In this document: one piece after another, positions 1-12,212 of the stretch
Numbering within the stretch: the stretch's first letter is position 1
Layout of the letters: each line of letters starts with the position of its first letter
DNA from: Pristionchus mayeri
Lineage: Eukaryota; Nematoda; Chromadorea; Rhabditida; Neodiplogasteridae
NCBI GenBank assembly: GCA_036245805.1
Contig: BTRK01000006.1
Span: 35,344,901 to 35,408,900, forward strand
Length of the DNA stretch: 64,000 nt
Direction: 5' to 3'
The notes under the pieces: model-generated
Told to the model about the DNA's origin: nothing
What the model saw: only the letters and a program-made list of their open reading frames with translations
Databases searched by the model: none
Position numbers and translations under genes: made by a program

Positions 1-731
1 CGTTCACGAAGGCACCTCTGATAAGGAAAATCTATGGTTCTTCGCTGTTTTTATGACTGTCGAATGTTTTGATTACCGACGCCAGTTATGGTCTGAGGAG
101 CAGCCTTCTTAATTTCCTGATCCCGATTCTCAATTGAAGAATAGTTTTTAAAAGAAATAGAGATCACGGATTTTTTTTCTGAGTCCATACTGTCATTTTA
201 GATATTTCTAACATTTCGACAAATTTATCAACGTGATTTCCCATGAACCATGCCTGCTTGTTCTCAGAGATACTCATCAGGACAGGCGACATGCTCGTGA
301 TTTGTAGACAAATTCCTTCGCGACCTCCTTTTCTCCTTTATCAGAATACAATTCAGACTCAATGATTCATAGAAAGGGAGATCTTTCAATGATGACGTGA
401 ATTCTGAATGCTCGAAGATGATTTCACAATGAACTTTTTAGTACCTAACAAACCAGGTAAGAGCGAACGTGTGGACAAAATTCAGAAACATAACCAAAAA
501 TCTATCAAAAATATGAATTGCATCGTGTCTCTAGATCCATTTTTGCTCTCCCGCGGTTACTTGAATTGTAAGCCCGACATTCAGTAAAATCATGATTATT
601 TATACATTTTTGAAAGGTTTAGATGGGGCAAAATTACATAACATGTTATTGATTATTCAAAGATAGAATCCGTATCGTCAAGGCTTCCCGAGATAGAATG
701 GATTCGGTAACCTCATTTGCATCTTTTCACC
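1..731. other. Unassigned spacer
   Basis: AT-rich sequence in which I can support no gene. Short frames are interrupted and no family motif is visible on either strand. It ends at the 3' side of a possible minus-strand exon pair. Confidence 0.5.
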
Positions 732-1114
732 TCAACGGGCGGGTCTTGGCGGCTCCGTTCTCATCCTGAAAATGTGAATAAATTAATTTTCTTCATACCT
801 GTTTCTAAGTATCGCTCTTGTTAAGATTTCGATTTTTCGAAGATGTTTTCATAACATGCCGCAATAAAACACAAAGCATTAGGAACTTGATCATATGCGA
901 GAATTATATTCATGTTTGAGGTACATGTATGTACCCGACCCATAAAAAAGTTGAGTAATCAATATGACCGAATAAGAAGGTTACCTGAGAAGGAGGGCTC
1001 GGAATTGGTGGTGCGTGTGATTCTGGTGAAGAGGCTGGCTAGATTGAACAGTCACGTTCATTTTCAGAGGTCGACGAGAGGATGGAGGGGCGTTTTCGTC
1101 GTCGGCATTAGCAT
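732..1114 (-). CDS. Possible 3' end of an unknown minus-strand gene (two exons)
   Basis: I do not recognise this product. On the minus strand an exon from 1114 to 985 begins after an acceptor (CTGCAG) and ends in a consensus donor (CAG/GTAACC). A second exon from 765 follows an acceptor (TTTTCAG) and reaches an in-phase stop at 732-734. The joined frame is rich in Asp, Asn, Pro, His and Arg and is not hydrophobic. Matching splice phases and base composition unlike the surrounding DNA are the only support. No upstream exons were found, although an acidic minus-strand frame at 1977-2210 could belong to the same gene. It could also be chance. Confidence 0.3.
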
Positions 1115-3140
1115 CTGCAGCAGGCAAATGATTCAACTAGATGAGGAGGATCTATGCAGCTACAATATTTGCTATCTTCTACACAAGCGCAGTTGTTCTT
1201 GCGTTTCGAATCAATCATGAAGATAATTTGCGTAATATAATGATGAAGGTCGAACGAATTTAGATCGGATGGCCAGTAAGAATTATCGAGATTACATATC
1301 GGCGATGTACTACTTTACTAGATATCAATCGGATTTAGTGTTTTTCATCTCTCTGAAACCAAACCCCTCTCTCTCTGCAGTTTCTTCTCAGGCGAGAACG
1401 CATTCCATTCTTGTGAATTACAATCTTTGAATCTGCCCTAGAATTCTATCAGGTCATAAAAGATCAAACCGATCAAGGACGAAAGACTGACAAACTAACG
1501 AAACAAAGGACAAAGTTCTCCTCACTGATCTCTAATATTGGAAAGTGTTTCTTTCCTACTCTTGCACTTTCGCTTCGCTCTTGCAAGCAATGCTGCAAAA
1601 CCGCTTATCTCCTCGAAGGGTATCAAACCACTTCAGTGATAATAACGACTATGTCGACGAACCGAAGGGCGTACAAAGTCCAAAGAAAACTACAATCTTT
1701 CCTAAAAATAAAACCTAAAGCATGAGGGGACTATTGCATACGAGTTTTAAGACGATGAGGGATTCTCAAGAAACTCTACGTCTACACCGCTCAAATCTAC
1801 ACTAATTATATATGAGACCCAGTCACAGCTGATTGAGGGCAGGTAATTAAAAACGACCGGTGGTGTTTAGAGATTAGTGATTACCGAACGGCCATTGGCT
1901 CCATTCCATTTAACATATTTAATGCAGTGGAACACTTTACCATTTATCGCTATAAATTCTGGATAAAAACTCACTTTCATTCTCGTTCCGCTTCTCCTTC
2001 CTGGCTGTCATCCTTGTGCAAATTGTAGAGGAGATCTAAGTGAAGTAGATTAAGGACTTTCGACTGAGGTGCTGAGTAACACACTTTATACGGGAGGTCT
2101 TCCTCCTCCTGCTCTACTTTCTTTAGTTTTTGCATGCGCAAAACGTGCTCAAAGCGTGCAAAGATAAGGGAACGGGAGATGGAGATGAGCAATAGCCGAT
2201 TTATACTCACCCGAGAGAATGCACACTGAGATGAGAGATCGAGTGCTTGTTTTTAGTCATGTGATTAAGCTCAAGTATGATAATTTTATTGTTGAAGACA
2301 CAGGTTGTCCATCTCGTAGATGTACAGAAGAGAGTGCACAAAAATAATACTCACAGAAAAGAAGTGACTACTTTTTCTAGAAATCTGGTTGAACGATCGT
2401 GCGATGTCTGCGAAACATTAATTTACTTTTTTTTCTCGAAAACTATAGCTTATGATAGGATGTGTGCCCTCCCTACGACTTCATCGGCATCGCTCGGGCA
2501 AGCGAACAGACGAAGTTCACACGCGAAGAAACAGATATGAGATTCCAAAATAAAACAAGATTTCCTTTCTTGATGTATTTTCCTTGATTTGATTGTTTCG
2601 ATAATTCTCAGGGAACTCGCTCAATTTCAACATAATTGCCAATGAACTTTCACCACTTTTGTTGTGACGCTTCACTTTTTTCCTGAAAAAAACCCGTCAC
2701 TGCCCATGGGCGATAACTCTTGAGCAACTTTCACCTACTGCACTGAAACAAACACTGATAGAGACGTTCTCTCTGCCACAGTTCTGCGCTCTCCCTCTCT
2801 CCTTTCTATCTAATCATTTTAAAAACTGCTCATTTATATTTACCTTGGAATATGCATAGTAGGCGTGCCTTCGTGAACTCAAACTGAGAAATTGGCAAGC
2901 TCCGTTCAACTCACCTCCTTTACCTATCACTCCCTCCACTATCATAAGTTATCCATGTAAAATGACTAAAAGCTTAATTTTATTTTCCCCATTACATGTA
3001 GATTCGATATAATCTGACCTAATTTTGAATGAAATTGTGTGTATGTATGTTATTTTATCCGAGAAAAAAATAATTGCAGCACTGCTTTTATCGCTCTTTT
3101 TAAAATTCTCCCGAGGAAGACAGTAAGGCAACGTCGAGGA
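1115..3140. other. Spacer upstream of the PTR gene
   Basis: No supported gene. It contains an acidic minus-strand open frame (1977-2210) with no recognised domain, and AT-rich sequence leading to the PTR start. A 13-base sequence near position 3 recurs inverted near 2863, too short to call an element. Confidence 0.4.
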
Positions 3141-6100
3141 ATGGGTCAAAACACAGAAGACACCTGGTTCATTCGATTTCTATCGCGATTCTTCGGAGCT
3201 GTGAGTACATTCCTTTTCTCGGGAATGTTTACGATTATTACTCACATTTCGAGCTGCAGAAAAGGCTTGTGTATGCAAATACGGAAGTCAATGTTATTAC
3301 GTTTCACAGTAACATGTATACTAGGCATTCTGCGGTAAGCACTCGTTCTAATTCGATCACGATCATTGCACAATAGCACGGTGATGTGTTCAGTGATGTG
3401 GCTGGTGAGTATTTCAGTCGGGAACTCTCGTTGTGAATCATGCCTGGAAGATGCTCGTCCTCTCCAGTATCTTGTCCTGTCAGTTTTGAATGTCGTTGTT
3501 GCTGCTGATTGGACAATGAAGAACACTCGAAATACATTCTATTTCAGTGATATGCACGATCAAGATTCCTCTGACTGAAATGGCTAATAACATGGCTGAC
3601 TTCACTCCCTCAGATGCTCCTTCATTCGCCGAATGGAGGGTACCTTTTTAAATGGAGTACGATTCCAGTGCTTGAGAAGTCGTAGAATCGTTAAAGATCA
3701 AAATATTTTTCTAACCTCATGCGCTACATGCTCTCAGAACGTATCCCCTTCATTAAGAACATTGAAACTTTAAAGTGAGCAGTTTTAGTCAAAACATTGG
3801 TATTCCATAACGATAGGAAAATAATGATATCCGAATGACTGAAAATGCAATAAGTTCAGAAGTCGCAGGAATTCTTCGAGGACGACATCCAGGCAAATAA
3901 TGTATACGCTTTCGTTACTGCGAAGGATGGAGGCACGATGTTCACCGTGCCTAAAATGAACGAGACAATGAGGGTGAGGAGAAAGTTAGGAAGAAAATTA
4001 TTTAAAAAATGTGAGTGAGGAAAAGCACAACCCATATAGCACGACTTGTTTTAATCCGAGACATTTGTTTAAAATCTCTTCAGGTTCTGGATACTATTTC
4101 ATCTAACTTCAAAATGGAGACTCCAGCAGGATCCCTCGCCTTCGAGGAGTTTTGTCATGCCTTCTGCGTCACCAACGAACCCCTACGCCATTTCTACGTG
4201 AGATTTCATCGAAGTGGCTCTTCTGATTAAGCTGAAAAGACCATAATGAAAGTGGTCATAGAACGAACTCCTAGTATAAGTGAGAAATGCAAACATTCGA
4301 CCAGCGGGGCCAATGAATACTTTCACTACTTCCTCTTCAGAGTGGAATGGTCTTGCGGGAATCGAAGGAACACAACGCGAGTGAAATCGACCTCTCCTAT
4401 CCCGATTCGCACGTAACGGGCATTAAATCGCACATGGACATTTACCTCTACGGTGTTAAGGTCAGACAACGAATCGCAAACTTTCTAAGTAATATGAGTG
4501 CAGATGCATGGTTGAATACTGCAACTTTGTTTAGATCTCAACGAAGCGGAATGGACGCACCGTCGTCCTTCCAACGTACGAAGTGGACGATCTCAACACG
4601 GTGGTAAGCAGCGCCATTTCAAAACTATTGATGTGAATCAAACTTGAGAAACCTCTGAGAAACAACCTCCGCGAGTACAAACTGGTCGTGCTCAATTTCA
4701 AATCAGAGTTGCATTCGTCAGTGAGCAACGACGCGATCACGAAGTGGGAATTATCCATCGTCAAGCACTTCCAGAAGTGAGTGAGGGGGAACAAATCTTG
4801 AAGTAATGTATTGATCGAGAGCATGTTTGGATGCAAATACTAAGGAAATACAGGAAACATAAATAGAAAAACAAGTATTAGAACCTCGCACTTGAGCGAC
4901 TTCAACTCCTCCCTGGTGCATGTTACTATCTTCGCCGAGTCATTCATATCAGCAGAGGCAATTCGAGTTGGCTTCACACTCATTCCTTTCCTCGCCGTCG
5001 GATTTATCATCATGGTACTTCATCATCTTCTGATCTATACAATGACATCTTATTTTCGAAAATTAATTAAATTAGATAACATTATACTTTGAAAGGTTGT
5101 GTTCTCTGTCGTTTCCTTCACCGTCTCTGGCATAGCACTCAACCAAATGCGAATGGATAAGGTAACGGTCGTTCTCTCCCAAACTGACCTTTGATCTCTC
5201 AGATGCTGTTCGCTTTCTTCGCTTGTGCAACTCCTTTCATGTCGTGTGGAGTGGGACTGGGAGGGATGCTCTTCGTCGGATTCAGGCATGTCTTCTTCCC
5301 TCTTCCTCTAATAAATGGTATTGGCAGATTCGGAACGATCCTCTGCGTCACTCCCTTCTTGATTCTGGCAATCGGAGTCGATGACGCCTATCTGATGGTG
5401 AATGCATGGCAGCAGATAACCGCTTCGAGGTCAACTATTATTGATTGCCTGATCGTGAACCTATGTACGAATTTTTTTCTGTATTCCTGCATGAATTTCA
5501 AATGTGTGCACAGACGTCTGGAAGACCTCCGTTCGACAACTGCAGATGGAGAACTGCGGTACAGAATGAAGGAGATGCTGATGGAGTGCGGACCCTCAGT
5601 CGCCATCACCACTATCACTAACGTACAATCTTGGCTCAGCATTTTTGATAATTAATTTTACTGCTTCACGATCATCGTTATGAATATATTCAATATATTC
5701 AAGAGATTCAATCATCGTTTTTTACAGGTGGCGGCATTCGGTATCTCTGCTCTCTCTGGAGCACCCGAAATCCAATTGTTCTCCATCGGCAATGCCGTCT
5801 GCATCTTCATCGCATTCATCTTCCAGGTAAGTGAAACACAATAATTTGCATGACCACTCACAAGTCCGACTTGTATTCAGCTAACAGTCTTCGGTGCTGT
5901 GATGGTCATTTTGGGAAGAAGGGAGATCGAGGAAGAGTTGAGAACCAAGACAGAGGGACTGCCTGCTCCTTCTGTGAAGGATACCCACAAAGTTAGACTT
6001 GAGTTTTTCGAAGTTTGATCGTCCTCTTTTCAGCCGAATCCACTCGATATGATCGCACGAGTGGATGTCGTCCATTTGGAGATCCGCAGGGTGAGAGGGT

Positions 6101-8803
6101 TCACAGCCATTGCACACAAGTACGGTATAGATCGCCAATGTCAATCAACCATAACCTTTATTCAGGATACTGCGACTTTACTGTAAAACGTTGACGAACA
6201 AGTTTGTTGTGGTTGTCGTAATGGCCTCTCTGTCTATGTATCTGGCGATTTCCATCATCGGAACTATGAGGTGAGTATTCCCGATGTTTGTCGGTGGCTA
6301 AAGCATTTGGTGTTACAGTATCAAGCCGTCGCTGCGGCCCGAGAAGATTTTCCTCGGTGATTCGCCATTCATTAAGGTTCCATTGATTACATACAAAGAA
6401 TATTCGAAGTTAGGTTTTTACAGTTTTTCGCGGATCGTCAGGAGTACATGATTCCTACTTACGGAGTGCTCTGGATATACGTATTCAACCCCGGGAACAT
6501 TTGGGATCCAAGTAGGAGAGCAATGATCGATGGCATGGTCAGAAGAGATCCTTGATACTGATAGCGCATTTTTCTCAGATCCACGAATTCGAGACTCTCG
6601 GTCATTCGGTGGGCCCCTACTCGACCAAGTTGTGGCTCAGGGATTTCGAGGAGTGGACTCAGGTATCCATTTATTTTAATAAAGAAAACTTTCAAAAATT
6701 GTAGGCAAATCCCGAAATACTGACTGTTGATTCGGACAACGATGATAGTGACCGAGAATCCAAGTACGCACTTTCACTTAGCGCAGTTATTTTTGTACAC
6801 GTAAAATTTGTGTGTCTTTCATGGCTGTGAGAAAGAATGATCGGATATACTGGAGGTTCTTTTGCATTCACATCAGGAAATACCGGGACCTGGAGGAGTT
6901 TCTGTCGTGGCCGGAGCACTCCTACTGGAGGGGATTCTTGCAGTTCGAGTCTCAGCTCTCGCTGGTCAATGGGTGAGTCCACCTTTTAATTAGAGATTTC
7001 AATTCACAGCAAATGTTGCATTATGATATCATGGATAAAAGCTTCACGTTGTATTCGGGTAAAGAGTCTCGACAACACCACATTGAGATGTGAGTCTTGA
7101 ATGAATGCAGTTCTGAGCCTTCTCTCACTCGCTTCCTCTTCACCACTGCCTATATGGGGGAGGACCTGAAAGACTGGAGCAATCGAGTGACACTGCTCAA
7201 GGAATGGAGAGAGATTGGCAAGAGAGTAAGCAATTAGCCATTCTTGTGCCTCAGTGATCATGCAAATATGCAGTACTCGGATCTGAGCATCACACTGTAC
7301 CAGGAGGACACCAAGTACCTGGAGATAATCGATACTGTCGTACCTCAGACGATGCAGTCTGCTCTCCTAACGTTTGTTCAGTATCATTTTTGATAGTCAT
7401 AGGAGTTTTACATAAGGGAATTTACCTTTATTATGCGTGATTTATTGGTTATTCACATTAAAGAAGGAGCGTCAAAGTTGAACTTTTGACGCTGTCATTA
7501 CCATGCCCTAGCTTAGTACCACCATAAGAGATTCTGAAAATTTCACATTCAAATCTCTATTTTGAACAGCGTTATCATTAGTTGACAGGTGGGAGGCTGG
7601 TAAGACAGGGAAGTGGCATTTGGTGGGAATCGAACCCGCAACCTCCCGATCACATGGCGGCTGCTACCCGATGGTTCTCTACCCTCCTAGCTCACGCTAT
7701 GATGTTTGGAGGGTGGGCTAGGCCATGGTTATGACAGCGTCAAAAGTTTAACTTTGAAGACACTCCTTCTTTAATCGAATACGAGTATCATGTAAAGTAC
7801 TTCTTTCAGACTTGTCTCGATGTTCGCAGTGACTGCTCTGTTCATCTCGGCTCCTCTCGTCCTTTTCTCAGCCACTTTTACCATTGTCTCCGTCAGTATA
7901 GGTTAGCCTCGTTCCATTATGGATCTGTAAAAAGTACTCATATTTTTAGTGTGTCATCTCAAACTTGTATAAGAGTCTATATTTCCCCCCAGGATCCATC
8001 GGATTCATGGCTTGGATCGGAGCCGAGCTAGACCCGATCCTCATGTGCTCCACCATCATGGTCATCGGATTTTCCGTCGACATCCCTGCCCACATCGCCT
8101 ACCACTACCATCAGACATGTAAGACAGAGAACCCAAACGAACATTTTTTGAAAGCGACATTTAAAACGTCGAAGTTGATACAGAGTTTTGAAATTGTCCT
8201 ATACTTGGGCGGTTATGAAAAAGTATGTAAGATTTAAAAAGGAAAATATTTAAAATATTGGGCGCGTCAAAGTGAATGCACTCTTGCTTTCAGCAGGGCA
8301 GGTGGTCGATCGACTGGAGCACACCATCTCGAGGGTCGGATTCCCCATTCTGCAGGTATCGACAGAAAATTACACCATAATCAAATATGCAGGCATCGAT
8401 CTCCACGATTCTGTGCGTGAGCTCTCTCTTCTTTGTTGATCTCCACATGTCTTCAGTGAGTTTATTCCTAGAGAGTCACAGTTTTCGCTAAACGAGGAGA
8501 TGGATCACGATCTGATTCTTACTTAGACCTTCGCAACGACGATGCTGACGGTGATGGTGATCGGGACGATTCATGGTCTCTTCATCATGCCAACGCTCTT
8601 CGCTGCTGCCTCCCATCTCTCAGACTTGGCTGGGTACGCTAAGGGAATTAACACGAATTTTATGGATACCGCTAGAGTTAGACTGCATTTGGAAATAATG
8701 AGTGGAGAGAGTGATTCATGCTCATTGTTTCAGTGGTTGCTGTGGCAGGGGTCGTGTTCACTCCATCGACTCCTCCTCATCCTCAGGGAAAGGGCGAAGA
8801 TGA
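3141..8803 (+). CDS. Patched-related (PTR) membrane protein
   Basis: A multi-exon Patched-family protein of roughly 930 residues in about 30 exons. The large extracellular loop carries blocks such as DFTPSDAPSFAEWR and LSYPDSHVTG. The first membrane block (exons near 4920-5640) is a sterol-sensing-type domain ending in the RND/Patched signature AIGVDDAYLMVNAWQ. A second loop has GDSPFIK, and a second hydrophobic half (7811-8640) contains FSVDIPAHIAYHYHQ and ends with GTIHGLFIMPTLF. Patched-related proteins are polytopic transporters of the RND superfamily; in nematodes many act in moulting and cuticle formation, and hydrophobic cargo is suspected. Most exon junctions agree in phase. The intron at 5286-5327 starts with GC. 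The exons between the ATG at 3141 and about 3590 are uncertain, because the first transmembrane segment could not be joined cleanly. The intron near 7371-7810 holds a MITE. C-terminal tail is Ser-rich, ending in GKGRR. Confidence 0.88.
5286..5327 (+). other. GC-AG intron, 42 bp, in the PTR gene
   Basis: The exon before ends in GGATTCAG and the intron starts GCATGT, ending in GGCAG. Only this join restores the conserved GFRFGT stretch of the Patched domain, so the non-canonical donor is well supported. Confidence 0.8.
7459..7773. mobile_element. MITE with terminal inverted repeats, in a PTR intron
   Basis: About 315 bp bounded by roughly 38-bp inverted repeats beginning AAGAAGGAGCGTCAAAG and its near complement at the right end, flanked by TTAA-like sequence. 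It codes for nothing and lies wholly inside the PTR intron. The middle carries a tRNA-like block on the minus strand. Confidence 0.75.
7617..7695 (-). other. tRNA-like sequence inside the MITE
   Basis: Read on the minus strand, a box-A-like stretch (GTGAGCTAGGAGGGTAGAG) is followed at tRNA spacing by a good box B (GGGTTCGATTCCC) and CCA. The anticodon arm does not fold convincingly, so this is more likely a tRNA-derived internal promoter than a working tRNA. Confidence 0.45.
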
Positions 8804-9428
8804 GTGATGTCTCTCTCGGCACTCCCTCCTATTCCTCCACGACGATAATACGAGTGTAGAAATGCCCATCTGAATATCCACTTTCCAATGTAACAAAGTT
8901 ATCGGAGTCTCTCACGTGTGACATTGTTAAAGCACTAGCATTGTAAGGTATGGTATGTTAGCCTACCAAATAATATAATTATTAACGTTGTGATTTTGAA
9001 TTGAGGCAATCGTCATGGTCAATTGTTCGATAAATATATTTAAAGAAAAGATATGCAAGAGCGAACACGCCAAGCAAAAAACACCATAATAGTGAGGTTG
9101 ACAGGGTTGAAATCGAAATGTCCCTTTCTATAATAATTCGAACTCACATCCTCGGTGCGAATTCGCAACGTTTAATATTTGCATCCTTCCTCCTCCCCGT
9201 TGCTATAGCACTAGCGCTAATTCGCGATCTCTCATGCACATTGCCAACCCAACTAGGAACTGGACGAACAAGTTGTAATACATTTGACTCTTTATTGATT
9301 CTTGAAAATCACAATAATTTATTCGAACAACATGTTCGACGTTCATCTTTTTTTGAATCATTAAGATAGAGTGAACTCTTGGCGTGATGGATGATGCTTC
9401 CTGTAAAAAAACAGTTATTAAGTTAAAA
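8804..9428. other. Spacer after the PTR gene
   Basis: 3' flank of the PTR gene, AT-rich. A weak tRNA-like signal exists near 9140-9215 on the minus strand (GTTCGAATT with a loose box A upstream). No gene is supported. Confidence 0.4.
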
Positions 9429-10016
9429 TTAAAGAATGGGTAAATACCGCATGTTGTATGGGCATTTTAAATTCTGGATGTTCAAGCCATTCTCAAAGTT
9501 TGTCATATTAAATGCATAAAATAGTAGTATGTGTGTAGTCTGTTGGTCTGTGAACAGCGCCATCAGTCGTCGACGATAGAGGGGCGTAGTGATGAGTACT
9601 GCGAGTGAGTGAAGAGCCGAATAGGCAGAGAATGAAGAGAAGCAGATGGGCAATATCAGTGGAATTGTGGTCGAAAATGTTGCATTTTCTGGAACTTTAG
9701 GAGACTAAGTATGTCCAATAAAAAAAACTGACTGATTCCATTGCATTCGAAGAAGAAAACGGCGAAGCAAACGCTGCACGGGAAAAGAGCGAAGAGTCCT
9801 GGGATTCCAGACTGAAATAATCAATCGGTAAGCGAAAAGAATCATCAAGCCCACGAAATAAATGGATTTTCTGTGATTCATAACTCGTCGGTTTGCATCT
9901 GTAGAATGAGAACTCATGTCATCGTTCCATGCTATTTTTTCATCCTCTCGCTGATGGATGAATTCCCGCGCAGAGTAGCGAATGGGCGACCAATCAGATG
10001 AGAGCACCTGATCGAA
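9429..10016 (-). pseudogene. Fragment of a nematode-type 7TM chemoreceptor
   Basis: Three minus-strand pieces resemble the end of a serpentine receptor. One carries a positively charged loop and a helix (about 9823-9905). Another is hydrophobic, with GIPGLFALFPCSVCFAVFFF (about 9740-9820). The last, about 9540-9680, has IPLILPICFSSFSAYSALHS followed by LITTPLYRRRL. A helix followed by a PxYRR turn is typical of the seventh segment in Srh/Str-type receptors. Helices 1 to 5 were not found upstream, and a frame near 10060-10085 stops early, so I treat this as a partial or decayed gene. The assignment rests on pattern memory, not on alignment. Confidence 0.4.
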
Positions 10017-10584
10017 TTTAATTATCTCGTCATTCAGAGATTGTCTTTCTCCTTTCGGAGGTGATGAAATTAACCCACTTCGAGATCATTGCTGACGGCT
10101 CCTTCGGGCTGCATCGACCTCTGAATTGATCATTGGAAGTATACTTTCAATATAAATGTTTTATTATAATACTATTATACTTATTAAATCGACAATACGT
10201 TAAGAAGGAGCGGGAAGACAAAGATGAGTATGGCAAAGAAGAGTGGAGGAGGGCGCTGAGCCCGAGCAGAGAAGGACCACCGCGACCCTTGAGACATTAC
10301 CGCAGTAAAAAGGGCTTTCCTACCGTGTTATAAGGGGTATCAGATCCCTCATTCAATTTCTCATAAGTACTCATATCTACACCATCGCCAGAAATACGAA
10401 ACCACTCTATCTCTGTTTATATCGAGAAAACGGAACTGGTTATGTGGCAATCTCCATGAGATCTTCAGTGGTACTGAATTCTATCTCTCTTTCTCTGTAG
10501 ACACACCTGATTTCGATGAATGAAGCAAGCGAGGAAGAAAGGAGCATTGAGCACAGCGAGCGAAGACCAGATACACTGTAAATA
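10017..10584. other. Spacer before the mariner relic
   Basis: No supported gene. Contains AT-rich tracts and short frames only. Confidence 0.4.
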
Positions 10585-11850
10585 TTAGGGTGTCCCATAT
10601 TTTTTAAGAATTTTTTTTACATTTTTTGTTTTCAATATTTTACCAACAAATAACAACATTCCCTCAGCAATCTAGGCCCCATGTATTTCCTCAACCTTCT
10701 CCCACCTACAGGGCAGGGTTCCGTTTCTTCTATTACAGAAGTCCAGGGGAATGGAGTCAATACAGTAATGGAAGTCCCTCTTCAGATCGCCTCTTTCGTT
10801 GAACTTATTTTCCTTGAAGTCAGCAAGAGATCTGAATGCGTGGTAGTCGCATGGGGAATGGTCTGGGGTGTATGGTTTAGGAAGAAGCCTTTCGATGTTC
10901 AGTTCCTTCGTTTTCTTCTAGGTGATTATCGAATGATGGGAACTACCATTATCAAGAAGGCGAACGATTTTTTCCCTGGCTCATGAGTTAGGGAAGCACT
11001 CGGTTGGCCATCTCCTGCAGTTCAGTAGAAAACACATTAACCTTGACGGTGAGGCCAGGTGTGAGAATCCCAACATATATAGGACCGAATGGGGAAAAGA
11101 AGAAGATGAGGAGTTCTTTCGTTTCTCGAGTTTCTTTCTTCGGGATGGGCTCTGGCTTCTCATCGGGATCGGTCCACTGTAGCTTCCACTCTGAGTTGTT
11201 GCGCGTGATCCACTCTTCCTCCCACTGCGGCAATCTTGTGGATTCAGCAAGTATTGGTTTTGCAATATTGTAAATGTCGACAGATATCGACTCGTGATTT
11301 GAGCTGTACCATGTTCGGGTCATTGGAAGTCACTTGACGACGCTCGTGCTTTTCGTGAGCCCCATAGAAGAAATGGCACACGGTGGATTTAGAAGTACTT
11401 CTCTCACCCTCCAACTCGCATACACTAAGTTTGGTCTCACTTGCGAGGGCTGTGAGAATGGGGTGTTTGACCAGGGCGGATCTGGCGATAATAGTGAGGT
11501 GGTCTGAGAGCTCGTACTCCCAATTTTGAAGAGGATGACCAAATTGAAGTAGGTGGCAAGAAAGTGGGTATGGGGAGCTTGCGATACCACCAATTATTTG
11601 CGAGCCTCGGTGGCTGAGCGATTAAAGAGGAAGGAGTGGAATAAAATTAAGAATCAACATCGACGAGTACCCATTGCAAGAATGTGTGAAGCAATTGAAC
11701 GAGTGATACAATTCCGATTCTGTTTGTAGTCAATAATTACGAAATATATTATAAATCGTTCAGTTTGAGATATGATGTCAAGCTGCTACGCAGTTCGTTT
11801 TTAGGGCTTGTGATATCCAGTTTTCTAAGAAATTATGGGACACCTTATTA
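10585..11850 (-). mobile_element. Degenerate mariner element with dead transposase
   Basis: About 1.27 kb bounded by imperfect inverted ends: TTAGGGTGTCCCATA on the left and a near complement (TTATGGGACACCTTA) on the right, next to TA. On the minus strand remains of a mariner transposase are visible in broken frames. About 10988-11323 includes WITRNNSEWKLQWTDPDEKP and GPIYVGILTPG, matching the WITYDN...GPIYWEIL region of the better copy at 26.6 kb. Stops and frameshifts break the frame, so it cannot make a transposase. It is clearly older than the other two copies and its ends differ, so it is a related but separate family. Confidence 0.75.
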
Positions 11851-12212
11851 TAACCTTCCCTGAATAAGTTGAGCCGAGTCACATTCTGAATGGCAGCTCT
11901 CCCACCAATGCATATCAACGAATTTTCCCTGAACATGGTGTTATTACATTCCTGAGAGCAACCTTGCAAAGCACGGAACTGGCAACATGAAAACAGGATC
12001 GTAGGCAAATTGAAGGTAAACTTCGCAGGTCAATGAAATGGCCTGACTGTCAGCGTAATCACAATTTTAGATACTGGTCATACAACGATGGAGAGAATCA
12101 ACCTGGAGTATTTGGTACTTGGTCGATCCTCGCATGAGAGTGCGACGAAGGAAGGAGGTGAGCAGTGCGAAAACGATTGAGAGACCGGTGAATGCGTAAC
12201 AAATCCGACGAC
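11851..12212. other. Spacer between mariner relic and palindrome
   Basis: I see no gene, RNA or repeat here that I can support. Confidence 0.4.

Noticed and set aside
11597..11640. tRNA-Ser-like start (GGTGGCTGAGCGATTAAAG)
   Set aside because: No box B follows at a suitable distance.
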